Shown here one piece after another: positions 1-6,887 of a stretch of DNA of 26,430 nucleotides. This DNA is from JANMDR01 sp043760555 (lineage in GTDB: Bacteria > Pseudomonadota > Gammaproteobacteria > Burkholderiales > Usitatibacteraceae). The notes under the pieces were generated by a model. That model was not told where the DNA came from and did not search any database. It saw nothing but the letters and a program-made list of their open reading frames with translations. The translations under genes and the position numbers were made by a program. The stretch spans positions 1 to 26,430 of the forward strand of contig JAYUOW010000286.1 of NCBI GenBank assembly GCA_043760555.1, read 5' to 3'. Position 1 is the stretch's first letter. Each line of letters starts with the position of its first letter.

Positions 1-120
1 GTGAAGCCTGCATCGTCGTCGCGCCTTGCTAGAAAGCCGCAAATTCGCACACTCACATCCGTCCAACTGCCGTTTCTAGGTTAAATCGATTTATCACCAC
101 TACTTGCCCCACTTAACCCC

Positions 121-152
121 TGAAGACGCCCTATTTTAGGTTATCTCCAGCC
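121..152. repeat. dispersed palindromic element, copy 1
   Basis: A copy of the window's recurring hyphenated palindrome. The left arm reads TGAAGACGCCCTA, the centre TTT, and the right arm is diverged (AGGTTATCTCCAGCC). It lies just beyond the stop codon of the decayed EcsC fragment, in the same relative position that copy 3 has beyond the intact EcsC gene at 2194. This suggests that it was duplicated together with that gene end. Confidence 0.7.
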
Positions 153-167
153 TATTTTTAGCGAATC

Positions 168-340
168 TACAACCCCTCATACGCCAACCGAACCGGCTCT
201 TCCCCATAAATTTTTCTAGCCTTCTCATCACAAAATGCCCGCGTGCCATGTCTTGGTGATGGCCGATGTAAATGGTGTTGATTACTCCACCCGCGGCGGC
301 TTTTTCGCTTACCACTACGCCAAAGAATTGCCAATTAAAT
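168..340 (-). pseudogene. decayed 3' fragment of an EcsC-family gene
   Basis: The reverse strand matches the last ~65 codons of the intact EcsC-family gene at 2194-2976. It encodes recognisable pieces such as GVVVSEKAAA, GGVINTIYIGH, QDMARGHFV and RRLEK. One T is missing from the T-run near 205-213, so the reading frame shifts after RRLEK. Correcting that base restores IYGEEPVRLAYEGL and a stop at 168-170, identical in sequence to the intact protein's end. About 30 bases between two GCGGC-like sequences have also been lost. No start codon or N-terminal three quarters is present. It is a partial duplication that has decayed and is not expected to make a functional protein. It is bounded by palindromic elements on both sides. 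Confidence 0.8.
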
Positions 341-374
341 GCTCGCAGACGCCCTAAAATAGGACTTTCGCAGG
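341..374. repeat. dispersed palindromic element, copy 2
   Basis: The arms are CGCAGACGCCCTA and TAGGACTTTCGCAGG around a central AAA. Read on the reverse strand, it continues into CATTTAATTGG, which closely matches CATTCAATTGG next to the copy at 23005. The mobile unit may therefore be longer than the palindrome. It marks the broken edge of the EcsC fragment. Confidence 0.7.
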
Positions 375-455
375 TATTATTTAACACGCCTAGAACCACG
401 CTATTGAATTTTTCAAATCACCGCACGCCCGACACCGCGCTACAAATACAAATTA

Positions 456-479
456 TTGTGCCATCATTTGATGGCACAA
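456..479. promoter_or_regulatory. perfect inverted repeat, probable operator of the toxin-antitoxin pair
   Basis: A perfect 10-bp inverted repeat, TTGTGCCATC and GATGGCACAA, has its arms separated by ATTT. It lies 39 bases before the antitoxin start codon. No T-run follows, so a terminator is unlikely. Phd/YefM-type antitoxins usually bind such palindromes in their own promoter, and autoregulation of the 519-1408 operon is the simplest reading. Confidence 0.6.
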
Positions 480-518
480 AATGCAAAGACATGGCAAACT
501 GTGGTTAAGGAGAAATTT

Positions 519-914
519 ATGGAAAGCTTCGCAGTGCGCGACTTACGCGAACATACCGGCGACCTAGTGCGCAACGCCGAGAACGGTGAATATTCAATCG
601 TATCCAAACACGGCAAACCATTATTTGTGGCTTTGCCGTTTAACGATGCATTGCTGGCAGCAGGCGTGAGCGTGGCGCTCGCTGACAAAATGGTGCTGCA
701 AGGCGAGCTATCGGTAGCTTCCGGTGCAAAGTTAGCGGGTATGCCCTACGCCCGCTATTTGCAACACTTGGGCGCGATGGGATACAGCATGTTGGATGAA
801 GCGACAGCGATTGATGCAGAGCTGGCTACGTTGGAAAATACGTTGCAAAAAAAACTTGCTGGCAATGTTGGTAAAACGAATCGCACAGTTAAAAAATCAA
901 CCACCAAGGCATGA
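519..914 (+). CDS. Phd/YefM-UPF0175 fusion antitoxin
   Basis: A predicted antitoxin of 131 residues that should bind its own promoter and neutralise the toxin encoded immediately downstream. Residues 1-40 look like a Phd/YefM DNA-binding domain (VRDLREHTGDL, then SIVSKHGKPLFVALP). Residues 50-93 match the UPF0175 pattern: ALADKMVLQGELSVASGAK, then LAGMPYARYLQHLGAMGYSM. The tail (about 110-131) is Lys/Thr-rich. The ATG at 519 is preceded by the strong ribosome site AAGGAG at 507-512. An upstream in-frame ATG at 456 would read through the inverted repeat and lacks a ribosome site, so it was rejected. The stop codon overlaps the toxin start (ATGA). UPF0175 proteins commonly pair with DUF3368 PIN-like proteins. 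The Phd-like N-terminus joined to UPF0175 is the notable feature. Confidence 0.8.
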   Translation: MESFAVRDLREHTGDLVRNAENGEYSIVSKHGKPLFVALPFNDALLAAGVSVALADKMVLQGELSVASGAKLAGMPYARYLQHLGAMGYSMLDEATAIDAELATLENTLQKKLAGNVGKTNRTVKKSTTKA

Positions 915-1408
915 GCGCCAAGCTCGTTGTGGCCGACGCCGGGCCGCTTATTGCGTTAGCGGTTGCTGACTTGTTGCCAAAGTGCCTAACCATGCTGGGT
1001 GGGCTTGCGGTACCGGAGGCCGTGTTGCAGGAATGCGTAGCTGACCCTTATGCGCCGGGTGCAACCATCATCGCGCATTTGCACATCAGCGAAGCATTCG
1101 AAATCATTCCGCACACCACATTTATGTCGCTCGATGCCGCGCTTGCGCAAGGCTTAGGCACGGGCGAAATAGCGGTGCTAACCTATGCAAACCAACACCA
1201 ACTGCTAGCCCTAATTGACGAACGCCGCGCAAGGCGCGTAGCGCAACAGCTCCGAGTAGCGGTGATTGGCAGCGGCACATTAGTGGCGATGTTAAAGCGC
1301 GAAGGCTATATCGACAGCGTGGAACCGGTGTTTGCGGCGTGGCAGAAGCATGGGTATTTTGTGGCGGAAAAGGTGAGGGACGAGATACGGTTGCGGAGTA
1401 GGAAATAG
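911..1408 (+). CDS. PIN-like toxin, DUF3368 family
   Basis: A predicted PIN-fold ribonuclease toxin of 165 residues. Acidic residues typical of the fold are visible: Asp9 in VVADAGPLIAL, Glu86 in GLGTGEIAVL, and Asp103 in LALIDERRARRVAQQL. The LIDERRARRVA block followed by VIGSGTLVAMLKREGYI is the hallmark of the DUF3368 family. The start overlaps the antitoxin stop by four bases, so the two are translationally coupled. This supports a toxin-antitoxin role, with the partner being the UPF0175-containing protein. The RNA target cannot be inferred. The reading frame is intact and full length. Confidence 0.82.
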   Translation: MSAKLVVADAGPLIALAVADLLPKCLTMLGGLAVPEAVLQECVADPYAPGATIIAHLHISEAFEIIPHTTFMSLDAALAQGLGTGEIAVLTYANQHQLLALIDERRARRVAQQLRVAVIGSGTLVAMLKREGYIDSVEPVFAAWQKHGYFVAEKVRDEIRLRSRK

Positions 1409-1487
1409 CAACAAGTTTAATTGGCGGGCACGGGCTAGGGATTTCGCAGCCATGAACAACGTCGAAAATTAACCCCATTGTTTTGCC

Positions 1488-2096
1488 CTAGGCTAACGCT
1501 GAAAGCTTACCCAACGCTTTGACGATCTCTTCGCGGTGTTTGGCGAGTTTCATCCATTTGGGTAGCCGCGAAAACATAGAGCCATTACCCGCACCCTGCC
1601 TCTCACGCAGCTTAGCACCGACGTAGCGCGAAAGTTCGTCCAAGTGCTTTAAGTTGTATGCCCAAACTGTGCCATGTCTGGTGTTAGTTATGAACCGCAG
1701 CGGAAGACCAAAGTGCGGGTCGCGATCGATACTCGCGACGCGCATTAACGCAACCTGTACTAACGTCTGACGTTCGCAGGTCGGGCAATCCGCAGAAAGT
1801 TGCGTCAGATGATCTACGGGGGACGTTAAAAATTCCTGAGACGGCGTGAGCCATTGGTGACCGCAATAGCCGCAAGGTCTGCGACCGTATAATCGAACCG
1901 AACCCACCCAATCACTCGCGGCTGAATTCAGCACCACTGAACAGTGGTTGCACTCAAAGCGGGCGTTCCACCTGTAGCCCAACAATGTAGCCTGAGCAAC
2001 GCCTGGTGAGTCGCAATTCGCACAACGAACCCAGACTTCGTCGGCAAAGTGGCCAAGATGCTTGCCTACGTCCACAAAACGATCTACTTTTGTCAT
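1488..2096 (-). CDS. zinc-ribbon protein with four CxxC pairs, function unknown
   Basis: A protein of 202 residues that I do not recognise by name. Four CxxC knuckles are visible at Cys25/28 (VRCANC), Cys49/52 (FECNHC), Cys75/78 (PCGYCGH) and Cys104/107 (CPTCE), enough for two zinc sites. The C-terminal half (about 110-202) has no cysteines and ends in a basic, helical-looking stretch. I chose the ATG at 2096 because the protein then begins MTKVDRFVDVGKHLGHFADE and enters the first zinc knuckle directly. A GTG at 2135 would add 13 residues that look non-native. It lies alone on the minus strand between the TA pair and the EcsC gene. It has no signal peptide or membrane segment, so it is probably cytoplasmic. 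Nucleic-acid or protein binding is plausible for a zinc ribbon but is inference. Confidence 0.65.
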   Translation of the reverse strand: MTKVDRFVDVGKHLGHFADEVWVRCANCDSPGVAQATLLGYRWNARFECNHCSVVLNSAASDWVGSVRLYGRRPCGYCGHQWLTPSQEFLTSPVDHLTQLSADCPTCERQTLVQVALMRVASIDRDPHFGLPLRFITNTRHGTVWAYNLKHLDELSRYVGAKLRERQGAGNGSMFSRLPKWMKLAKHREEIVKALGKLSALA

Positions 2097-2149
2097 TGAA
2101 CTATGCTTTCGAAAAATTAACGTTGCTTTAAACACAAGTAAATCATTGG

Positions 2150-2178
2150 GAACATCCTATTTTAGGGCATCTTCAGCC
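2150..2178. repeat. dispersed palindromic element, copy 3
   Basis: The right arm is well kept (TAGGGCATCTTCAGCC) and the left arm is shortened or diverged (GAACATCCTA). It lies 15 bases beyond the stop codon of the intact EcsC gene and matches the position of copy 1 relative to the decayed EcsC fragment. Confidence 0.65.
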
Positions 2179-2193
2179 CTCCCCTATCAAAAC

Positions 2194-2976
2194 CTACAAC
2201 CCCTCATAAGCCAACCGAACCGGCTCCTCGCCATAAATTTTTTCTAGTCTTCGCACCACAAAATGCCCACGTGCCATGTCTTGAAAATGGCCGATAAATA
2301 AGGTATTGATTACGGCTCCGGCGGCGGCACCGATTATTGGGATGGCTTGTGCTGCGGCTTTTTCGCCTACTACAATGCCGAAGCGGCTGCCGATCAACGT
2401 AATTAGGCGCACTAGCGCTGGGGCGCCGGTTTTTGAGAAGCCTTTTTGCGCTAGGTATTTGGCGGCTTCACTCACGGCACCGGCCATGGCGGCGCGGGCG
2501 GCGAAGTAGCCGGATTCTGCGGCATTGTCGTTTTTGACTTTCGATGAGCCTAGTGCGAACACGGTTAAGCAGGCTAATTTGGTGTCGATGTAGTTGATGT
2601 TTTCGCCTTCGCTTTTGGCGATGTCGGCAATAGACCGTAGCATGATGGTGGTAGAAATTGGTAGCTCGATGCTGAGCGCCATGAGCCCGAAAGCCCCGCC
2701 GATAGCGCCGCTTGCGGCTGCGGCGAATTTATGGAGGCGATTTTGCGCGGGCTTTTTTGGCGTGTCGCTTAAACTACCCACCGCAACTTCCAATGCTTTG
2801 AGCATCGCGGCTTCGCTGGCTTTGTGGATGCCCGTTTGTACGACTTTTGGCAGCATGAGCATGGTGCGCTCCATGGGTGCGCCTAAAGCTGCCGACATTT
2901 TGGCGGCTAAGCCGGGATTTTCAAGGAGCTTTTTGGCGCGTTTTAACTCAGCTAGATCGGTTCGGGATAGGGTCAT
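2194..2976 (-). CDS. EcsC family protein
   Basis: A protein of 260 residues of the EcsC family (named after the third gene of the Bacillus ecs operon), whose biochemical role is unknown. Family-like features are the N-terminal KRAKKLLENPGLAAKMSAALG, a glycine/alanine-rich helical core (AAAASGAIGGAFGLMALSIELP followed by STTIMLRSIADIAKSEGE), and the C-terminal block AVINTLFIGHFQDMARGHFVVRRLEKIYGEEPVR. Hydrophobic, glycine-rich helices suggest membrane association. The ATG at 2976 gives the expected N-terminus. A decayed copy of its last quarter lies at 168-340, so this region has been partly duplicated. It stands alone, with no ABC transporter neighbours of the Bacillus ecs type; the nearby liv operon is separately spaced. 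Confidence 0.82.
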   Translation of the reverse strand: MTLSRTDLAELKRAKKLLENPGLAAKMSAALGAPMERTMLMLPKVVQTGIHKASEAAMLKALEVAVGSLSDTPKKPAQNRLHKFAAAASGAIGGAFGLMALSIELPISTTIMLRSIADIAKSEGENINYIDTKLACLTVFALGSSKVKNDNAAESGYFAARAAMAGAVSEAAKYLAQKGFSKTGAPALVRLITLIGSRFGIVVGEKAAAQAIPIIGAAAGAVINTLFIGHFQDMARGHFVVRRLEKIYGEEPVRLAYEGL

Positions 2977-3043
2977 TTTTTAGGCTCCTCAGCGTTCGGT
3001 TTTCGCTTCAATAAGATACTTAAAGTGAAGGTGGAGGGACTGG

Positions 3044-3063
3044 ATTCCAGCCTCCGCTGGAAT
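3044..3063. repeat. dRS3-like 20-bp palindromic repeat
   Basis: ATTCCA and TGGAAT arms are separated by eight bases, inside a context reading CTGGATTCCAG...CTGGAATGACG. This is the layout of the dispersed repeats seen in many proteobacteria and of Neisseria dRS3 (ATTCCC, eight bases, GGGAAT). It lies between the EcsC gene and livF. No T-run follows, so it is not called as a terminator. Confidence 0.6.
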
Positions 3064-3108
3064 GACGATACCCGATATTTAACCTTTGTACGAAATACCC
3101 AAACAGCG

Positions 3109-3825
3109 TTACTCGCCCAAATACGCTTCCCGCACTTTCGGGTTGCTCAGCAGCGCCGCACTTTCGTCTTGCAGCGTGATCAAGCCGCTTTCCATCACGT
3201 AGCCGCGATGGCTTATTTCTAGGGCGAGTTTGGCGTTTTGCTCGATGAGCAATACCGTAACGCCGTCGCGTGATACTTGCTGCACGACTTCAAAAATTTT
3301 TGCGACCATGATTGGCGCAAGCCCCATGGATGGCTCGTCCAGCAGCAATAATTTTGGTTGGCCCATTAGCGCGCGGCCTATGGCGAGCATTTGTTGCTCG
3401 CCGCCGGATAGCGTGCCTGCGGTTTGTTTGCGGCGTTCTTTTAGGCGGGGGAATAGTGTAAACATGCGCTCAATATCGACCGCTATTTGCGCGTGGTCGC
3501 CTCTAGTGTATGCGCCCATAGCGAGGTTTTCTTCGATAGTGAGCACTGGGAAAACACCGCGCCCTTCTGGAACCAAACGTAAGCCAGACTTCGCTATTTT
3601 GTGCGACGGCTGGCCTGCGATATTTTCGCCTGCATAAATTACTTGGCCGGACTTTGGTGCGACTAATCCGCTTAGTGCTTTTAGTGTGGTGCTTTTGCCC
3701 GCACCGTTAGCACCTATTAAGCACACCAGCTCGCGTTCTTGCACTTCAAAGCTAATGCCTTTTACTGCGCGAATACCGCCGTAGGCTACTTCTAGCGATT
3801 CCACTTTTAATAGCGGTGCGGTCAT
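3109..3825 (-). CDS. livF: branched-chain amino acid ABC transporter ATP-binding protein LivF
   Basis: An ABC ATPase of 238 residues, the usual LivF size, on the cytoplasmic face of a branched-chain amino acid importer. It shows Walker A GANGAGKST at 38-46, the signature LSGGEQQ at 139-145 and Walker B LLLLDEP at 159-165. LLIEQN near 192-197 carries Gln where other ABC proteins have the switch His, as is normal for LivF. It is the last gene of livHMGF, and its start overlaps the livG stop by four bases. The substrate class is inferred from the gene set: LivF-type ATPases also serve urea and other amide or amino acid importers. No substrate-binding protein gene is next to it. Confidence 0.92.
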   Translation of the reverse strand: MTAPLLKVESLEVAYGGIRAVKGISFEVQERELVCLIGANGAGKSTTLKALSGLVAPKSGQVIYAGENIAGQPSHKIAKSGLRLVPEGRGVFPVLTIEENLAMGAYTRGDHAQIAVDIERMFTLFPRLKERRKQTAGTLSGGEQQMLAIGRALMGQPKLLLLDEPSMGLAPIMVAKIFEVVQQVSRDGVTVLLIEQNAKLALEISHRGYVMESGLITLQDESAALLSNPKVREAYLGE

Positions 3826-4616
3826 GCGACTTCTTTCGTCGGCACAGCCACCGTGCCCGCGCCCAAATAGGCGTTAATTACCACTGGGTCACGCTGTACA
3901 TCGGCCGGCACGCCTTCAGCAATTTTTACGCCATAATCCAGCACCGCAATACGGTCGCACAGGCCCATCATTAGCTTTACATCGTGCTCAATTAGCAGCA
4001 CGGTAATATCTTGCGCGCGAATTTTTTCTAGCAAGGCTCTGAGGCTTACTTTTTCAGTGGCGTTCATACCCGCTGCGGGCTCATCGAGCGCCAAAATAGT
4101 TGGGTCAGTCGCCAGCGCACGGGCAATTTCTAGGCGACGCTGATCGCCGTAGCTCATATTTTTAGCGAGCATTTCGGCACTTTTATCAAGGCCGATAAAG
4201 CCTAACAATTCATGCGCGCGGGCTTGAATTTCGGCTTCTTCGCGCCTTGTGCTTTTAGTGCGAAACACCGCGCCAAACACGCCCGCTTTGGTGCGCACGT
4301 GGCGGCCGATCATCACGTTTTCAATCGCAGATAAATTGGGGAATAGCCGAATATTTTGAAACGTACGGGCAATGCCTGCCTCGGCGATTTTATCCGGTGA
4401 GCCACCTTGCAGCGGTTGGCCCTTAAACTTAAACACACCCTCGTCGTGTTTGTATAAGCCCGTTAGCACATTAAACAAGGTGGTTTTGCCCGCGCCATTA
4501 GGCCCGATAAGCCCGTAAATAGCGCCTTTCTGAATGGTGAAGCTCACATTGGACAACGCCGTTAAGCCGCCAAAGCGCTTGGTGATGCCTTCAATTTCAA
4601 GCAGCGGCGCGCTCAT
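3822..4616 (-). CDS. livG: branched-chain amino acid ABC transporter ATP-binding protein LivG
   Basis: An ABC ATPase of 264 residues that pairs with LivF to power the LivHM importer. Walker A is GPNGAGKTT at 38-46, followed by the LivG-typical ARTFQNIRLFPNLSAIENVMIG block. The signature is MSYGDQRRLEIARAL from 154, the usual LivG variant of LSGGQ, and Walker B is ILALDEPAAGMN from 174. The H-loop LLIEHD is intact. It overlaps livM upstream and livF downstream by four bases each, so the four proteins should be made from one transcript in linked amounts. Confidence 0.92.
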   Translation of the reverse strand: MSAPLLEIEGITKRFGGLTALSNVSFTIQKGAIYGLIGPNGAGKTTLFNVLTGLYKHDEGVFKFKGQPLQGGSPDKIAEAGIARTFQNIRLFPNLSAIENVMIGRHVRTKAGVFGAVFRTKSTRREEAEIQARAHELLGFIGLDKSAEMLAKNMSYGDQRRLEIARALATDPTILALDEPAAGMNATEKVSLRALLEKIRAQDITVLLIEHDVKLMMGLCDRIAVLDYGVKIAEGVPADVQRDPVVINAYLGAGTVAVPTKEVA

Positions 4617-5722
4617 GCCGCTTTGGACACTTTAGGCGTGTCGATAGCACTTGCAAACTCACGCTTGCGTACACTAGATGGCAGCAAACCCGCAGGCCGA
4701 TACAGCATCATCGCGACCATGGCTAAACCAAATAGCAACATGCGCAGCACATCAGAATCAATAATAGCGCGACCAAATAGCGCGTGCTGCGCGGGCTCTA
4801 CCGCGTAGCGCAGCATTTCTGGCACCAGCGAAATTAGCACCGCGCCTAACACCACGCCCCAAATATTGCCCATGCCACCCAGCACCACCATGGCTAAAAT
4901 CATCACGGATTCATTTAGGTTAAAACTCTCTGGACTGATGAAGCCTTGAATAGCCGCAAAAATGCCACCGGCCACACCGCCAAATGATGCACCCATGGCA
5001 AACGCCAACAGCTTCATACGCGTGGTGTTGATGCCCATGGCTCTGGCTGCTACTTCATCTTCACGAATAGCTTCCCATGCGCGGCCGATGCGCGAATTTT
5101 GTAGCCGTACATTGATGGCGATAACCACCGTTAAAATGATGAGCAGTAAAAAATAATATTTTATTGGGCCTGCCAACACATAATCGCCAATGCGGGTGCT
5201 GTCGCCAAAATTTATTCCACCTACTTTGATGGGGTCAATACTAATTAAACCTTTTGGGCCGTTGGTGATGTTGATTGGCTCGGATAAATTATTCATAAAT
5301 ATCCGAATAATTTCGCCAAAGCCAAGCGTGACGATGGCTAAATAATCGCCTCGCAGTTTTAGTGTGGGCGCGCCCAACATCACGCCAAACAGGCAGGCGA
5401 CCAACGCACCGATGGGCAAAATAACCCAAAACGGTAAATGCAGCCCAAAGTGCGGCGAGGCCAAGAGGGCGTAAATATAGGCACCTACAGCATAAAACGC
5501 CACATAGCCAAGGTCTAACAACCCCGCAAAACCCACCACAATATTTAGGCCCAGCGATAGCATGACGTACACCAAAGCTAAGTTAATAATGCGCACCCAT
5601 GCCGTGCCTTGCAGCGCCAGCACAAACGGCAGCGCGATCAAGGCAACTGCAATTAGCGCGATGCCAATCCAAAATTTTTGTGGATTATTTTTGCGTGAAA
5701 ATGACAGAGCAGAAAAGTTCAT
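4613..5722 (-). CDS. livM: branched-chain amino acid ABC transporter permease LivM
   Basis: An inner-membrane permease of 369 residues with multiple hydrophobic helices throughout. The family loop that contacts the ATPases is visible as GRAWEAIREDEVAARAMGINTTRMKLLAF. Other family blocks are LGLNIVVGFAGLLDLGYVAFYAVGAY and GDYLAIVTLGFGEIIRIFMNN, followed by VLGGMGNIWGVVLGA. The soluble N-terminus (about 1-18, basic) precedes the first helix. It pairs with LivH to form the translocation path. Its start overlaps the livH stop by ATGA. Length and domain order are as expected, and nothing is broken. Confidence 0.92.
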   Translation of the reverse strand: MNFSALSFSRKNNPQKFWIGIALIAVALIALPFVLALQGTAWVRIINLALVYVMLSLGLNIVVGFAGLLDLGYVAFYAVGAYIYALLASPHFGLHLPFWVILPIGALVACLFGVMLGAPTLKLRGDYLAIVTLGFGEIIRIFMNNLSEPINITNGPKGLISIDPIKVGGINFGDSTRIGDYVLAGPIKYYFLLLIILTVVIAINVRLQNSRIGRAWEAIREDEVAARAMGINTTRMKLLAFAMGASFGGVAGGIFAAIQGFISPESFNLNESVMILAMVVLGGMGNIWGVVLGAVLISLVPEMLRYAVEPAQHALFGRAIIDSDVLRMLLFGLAMVAMMLYRPAGLLPSSVRKREFASAIDTPKVSKAA

Positions 5723-6723
5723 GCGCGATCTCCTACACGTTCGCCCAACAACCCTGACGGCCTAAACACCAGCACTAAAATTAGCACAATGAAGGCATAA
5801 ACGTCTTTGTAGTTGCTGCCAAATATGCTTGAATTTGCATCGGCCGCACATAAATTCGCAAAGCCGGGCAGATAGCGATCTAGCACGCACACATTGGTTA
5901 TTTCGCCCATATAGCCTGCGCCAAATGATTCGATTAAGCCAATTAAAATCCCGCCCAACACTGCACCAGCCAAGTTGCCAATGCCGCCTAACACGGCCGC
6001 CGAGAAAGCTTTTAAGCCCAATAAAAAGCCCATTTGGTAATGGGCTATTCCGTAATACGTTCCGACCATTACGCCTGCAATGGCACCCAGTGCCGCGCCC
6101 GTCATAAACGTAAATGAGATAACGCCATTGACGTTGATGCCCATTAAGCCTGCCACGCTGGGGTTTTGCGACGTGGCGCGCATGGCAATACCGATGCGGG
6201 TTTTGTACACCAGCATCAACAATAGCCCCATCATAATTAGGGACGTGATGATGATGGCGATTTGCACATTGCTGATGGTCGCTGCGGTATCGTTTGATCC
6301 CAAAGTGAAGATATGCAGCTTCATAATTTGCGGAAAGCCTAAGTTATTGCGGCTCCAAATAATTAGGGCGGTGTATTGCAGCACGATAGAGATGCCGATG
6401 GCGGTAATAAGGGGCGCTAATCGCGGCGCGTTGCGTAAGGGTTTGTAGGCCACGCGCTCAATGCTGTAGCCCACCAACATGCAGGCAGGCACTGCAACCA
6501 GCGTGCCGATAAGCACGATTAACACCGGCGGCATGCCGGAGCTTGCCAGCAAATTAATGACGGTAAACGACACCATGGCACCTATCATCACCACTTCGCC
6601 GTGGGCAAAATTGATGAGCTGAATAATGCCATACACCATGGTGTAGCCCAAGGCCACTACGGCATAAACGCTGCCTAACGTTAGGCCGTTAATGAATTGT
6701 TGTAAAAAGTTATCGAAATGCAT
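5719..6723 (-). CDS. livH: branched-chain amino acid ABC transporter permease LivH
   Basis: An inner-membrane permease of 334 residues and the first gene of livHMGF. Family blocks are present: FINGLTLGSVYAVVALGYTMVYGIIQLINFAHGE at the N-terminus, the ATPase-contact loop RIGIAMRATSQNPSVAGLMGIN, and KAFSAAVLGGIGNLAGAVLGG. It is longer than the ~308 residues of the E. coli protein, mainly because of an insertion at about 277-302 before the last helix. That insertion holds Cys279 and Cys292 and could form a disulfide-closed periplasmic loop (inference). The last helix and RPSGLLGE tail are normal. The start at 6723 is the only good ATG before the first helix. A possible promoter lies at 6783-6813. 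Confidence 0.9.
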   Translation of the reverse strand: MHFDNFLQQFINGLTLGSVYAVVALGYTMVYGIIQLINFAHGEVVMIGAMVSFTVINLLASSGMPPVLIVLIGTLVAVPACMLVGYSIERVAYKPLRNAPRLAPLITAIGISIVLQYTALIIWSRNNLGFPQIMKLHIFTLGSNDTAATISNVQIAIIITSLIMMGLLLMLVYKTRIGIAMRATSQNPSVAGLMGINVNGVISFTFMTGAALGAIAGVMVGTYYGIAHYQMGFLLGLKAFSAAVLGGIGNLAGAVLGGILIGLIESFGAGYMGEITNVCVLDRYLPGFANLCAADANSSIFGSNYKDVYAFIVLILVLVFRPSGLLGERVGDRA

Positions 6724-6782
6724 AAGCGAATGATAACGTAAAGCTTTAGGCGTGGCGCTGGCAAATTGGTACTTGCTGCAAA

Positions 6783-6813
6783 ATTATTACAACGAGCCCA
6801 AAATGCTGCGCAA
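6783..6813 (-). promoter_or_regulatory. possible promoter of livHMGF
   Basis: Read on the minus strand, an extended -10 (TGT followed by AATAAT, 6783-6788) lies 19 bases after a weak -35 TTGCGC (6808-6813). It would start transcription about 50 bases before livH. The long spacer and poor -35 keep confidence low; the TG extension is the best support. Confidence 0.3.
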
Positions 6814-6887
6814 AGCCGCGCTAAACAAGCCGTTTGCGGTAGACTGCAATTGACCATAAATTCCTTCGTTTTACTCTATAAAACAGC

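Noticed and set aside
1..120. Possible 3' end of a gene in frame 1 (27 codons to a stop at 82-84)
   Set aside because: Too short, no recognisable residues, and no coding signal to separate it from chance; nothing else was seen in this stretch.
456..518. Longer antitoxin reading frame starting at an ATG at 456
   Set aside because: It would translate the operator palindrome, lacks a ribosome site and adds residues unlike the family; AAGGAG directly precedes the ATG at 519.
1122..1478. Minus-strand open frame opposite the DUF3368 toxin gene
   Set aside because: It lies antisense to a well-supported gene and shows no recognisable motif.
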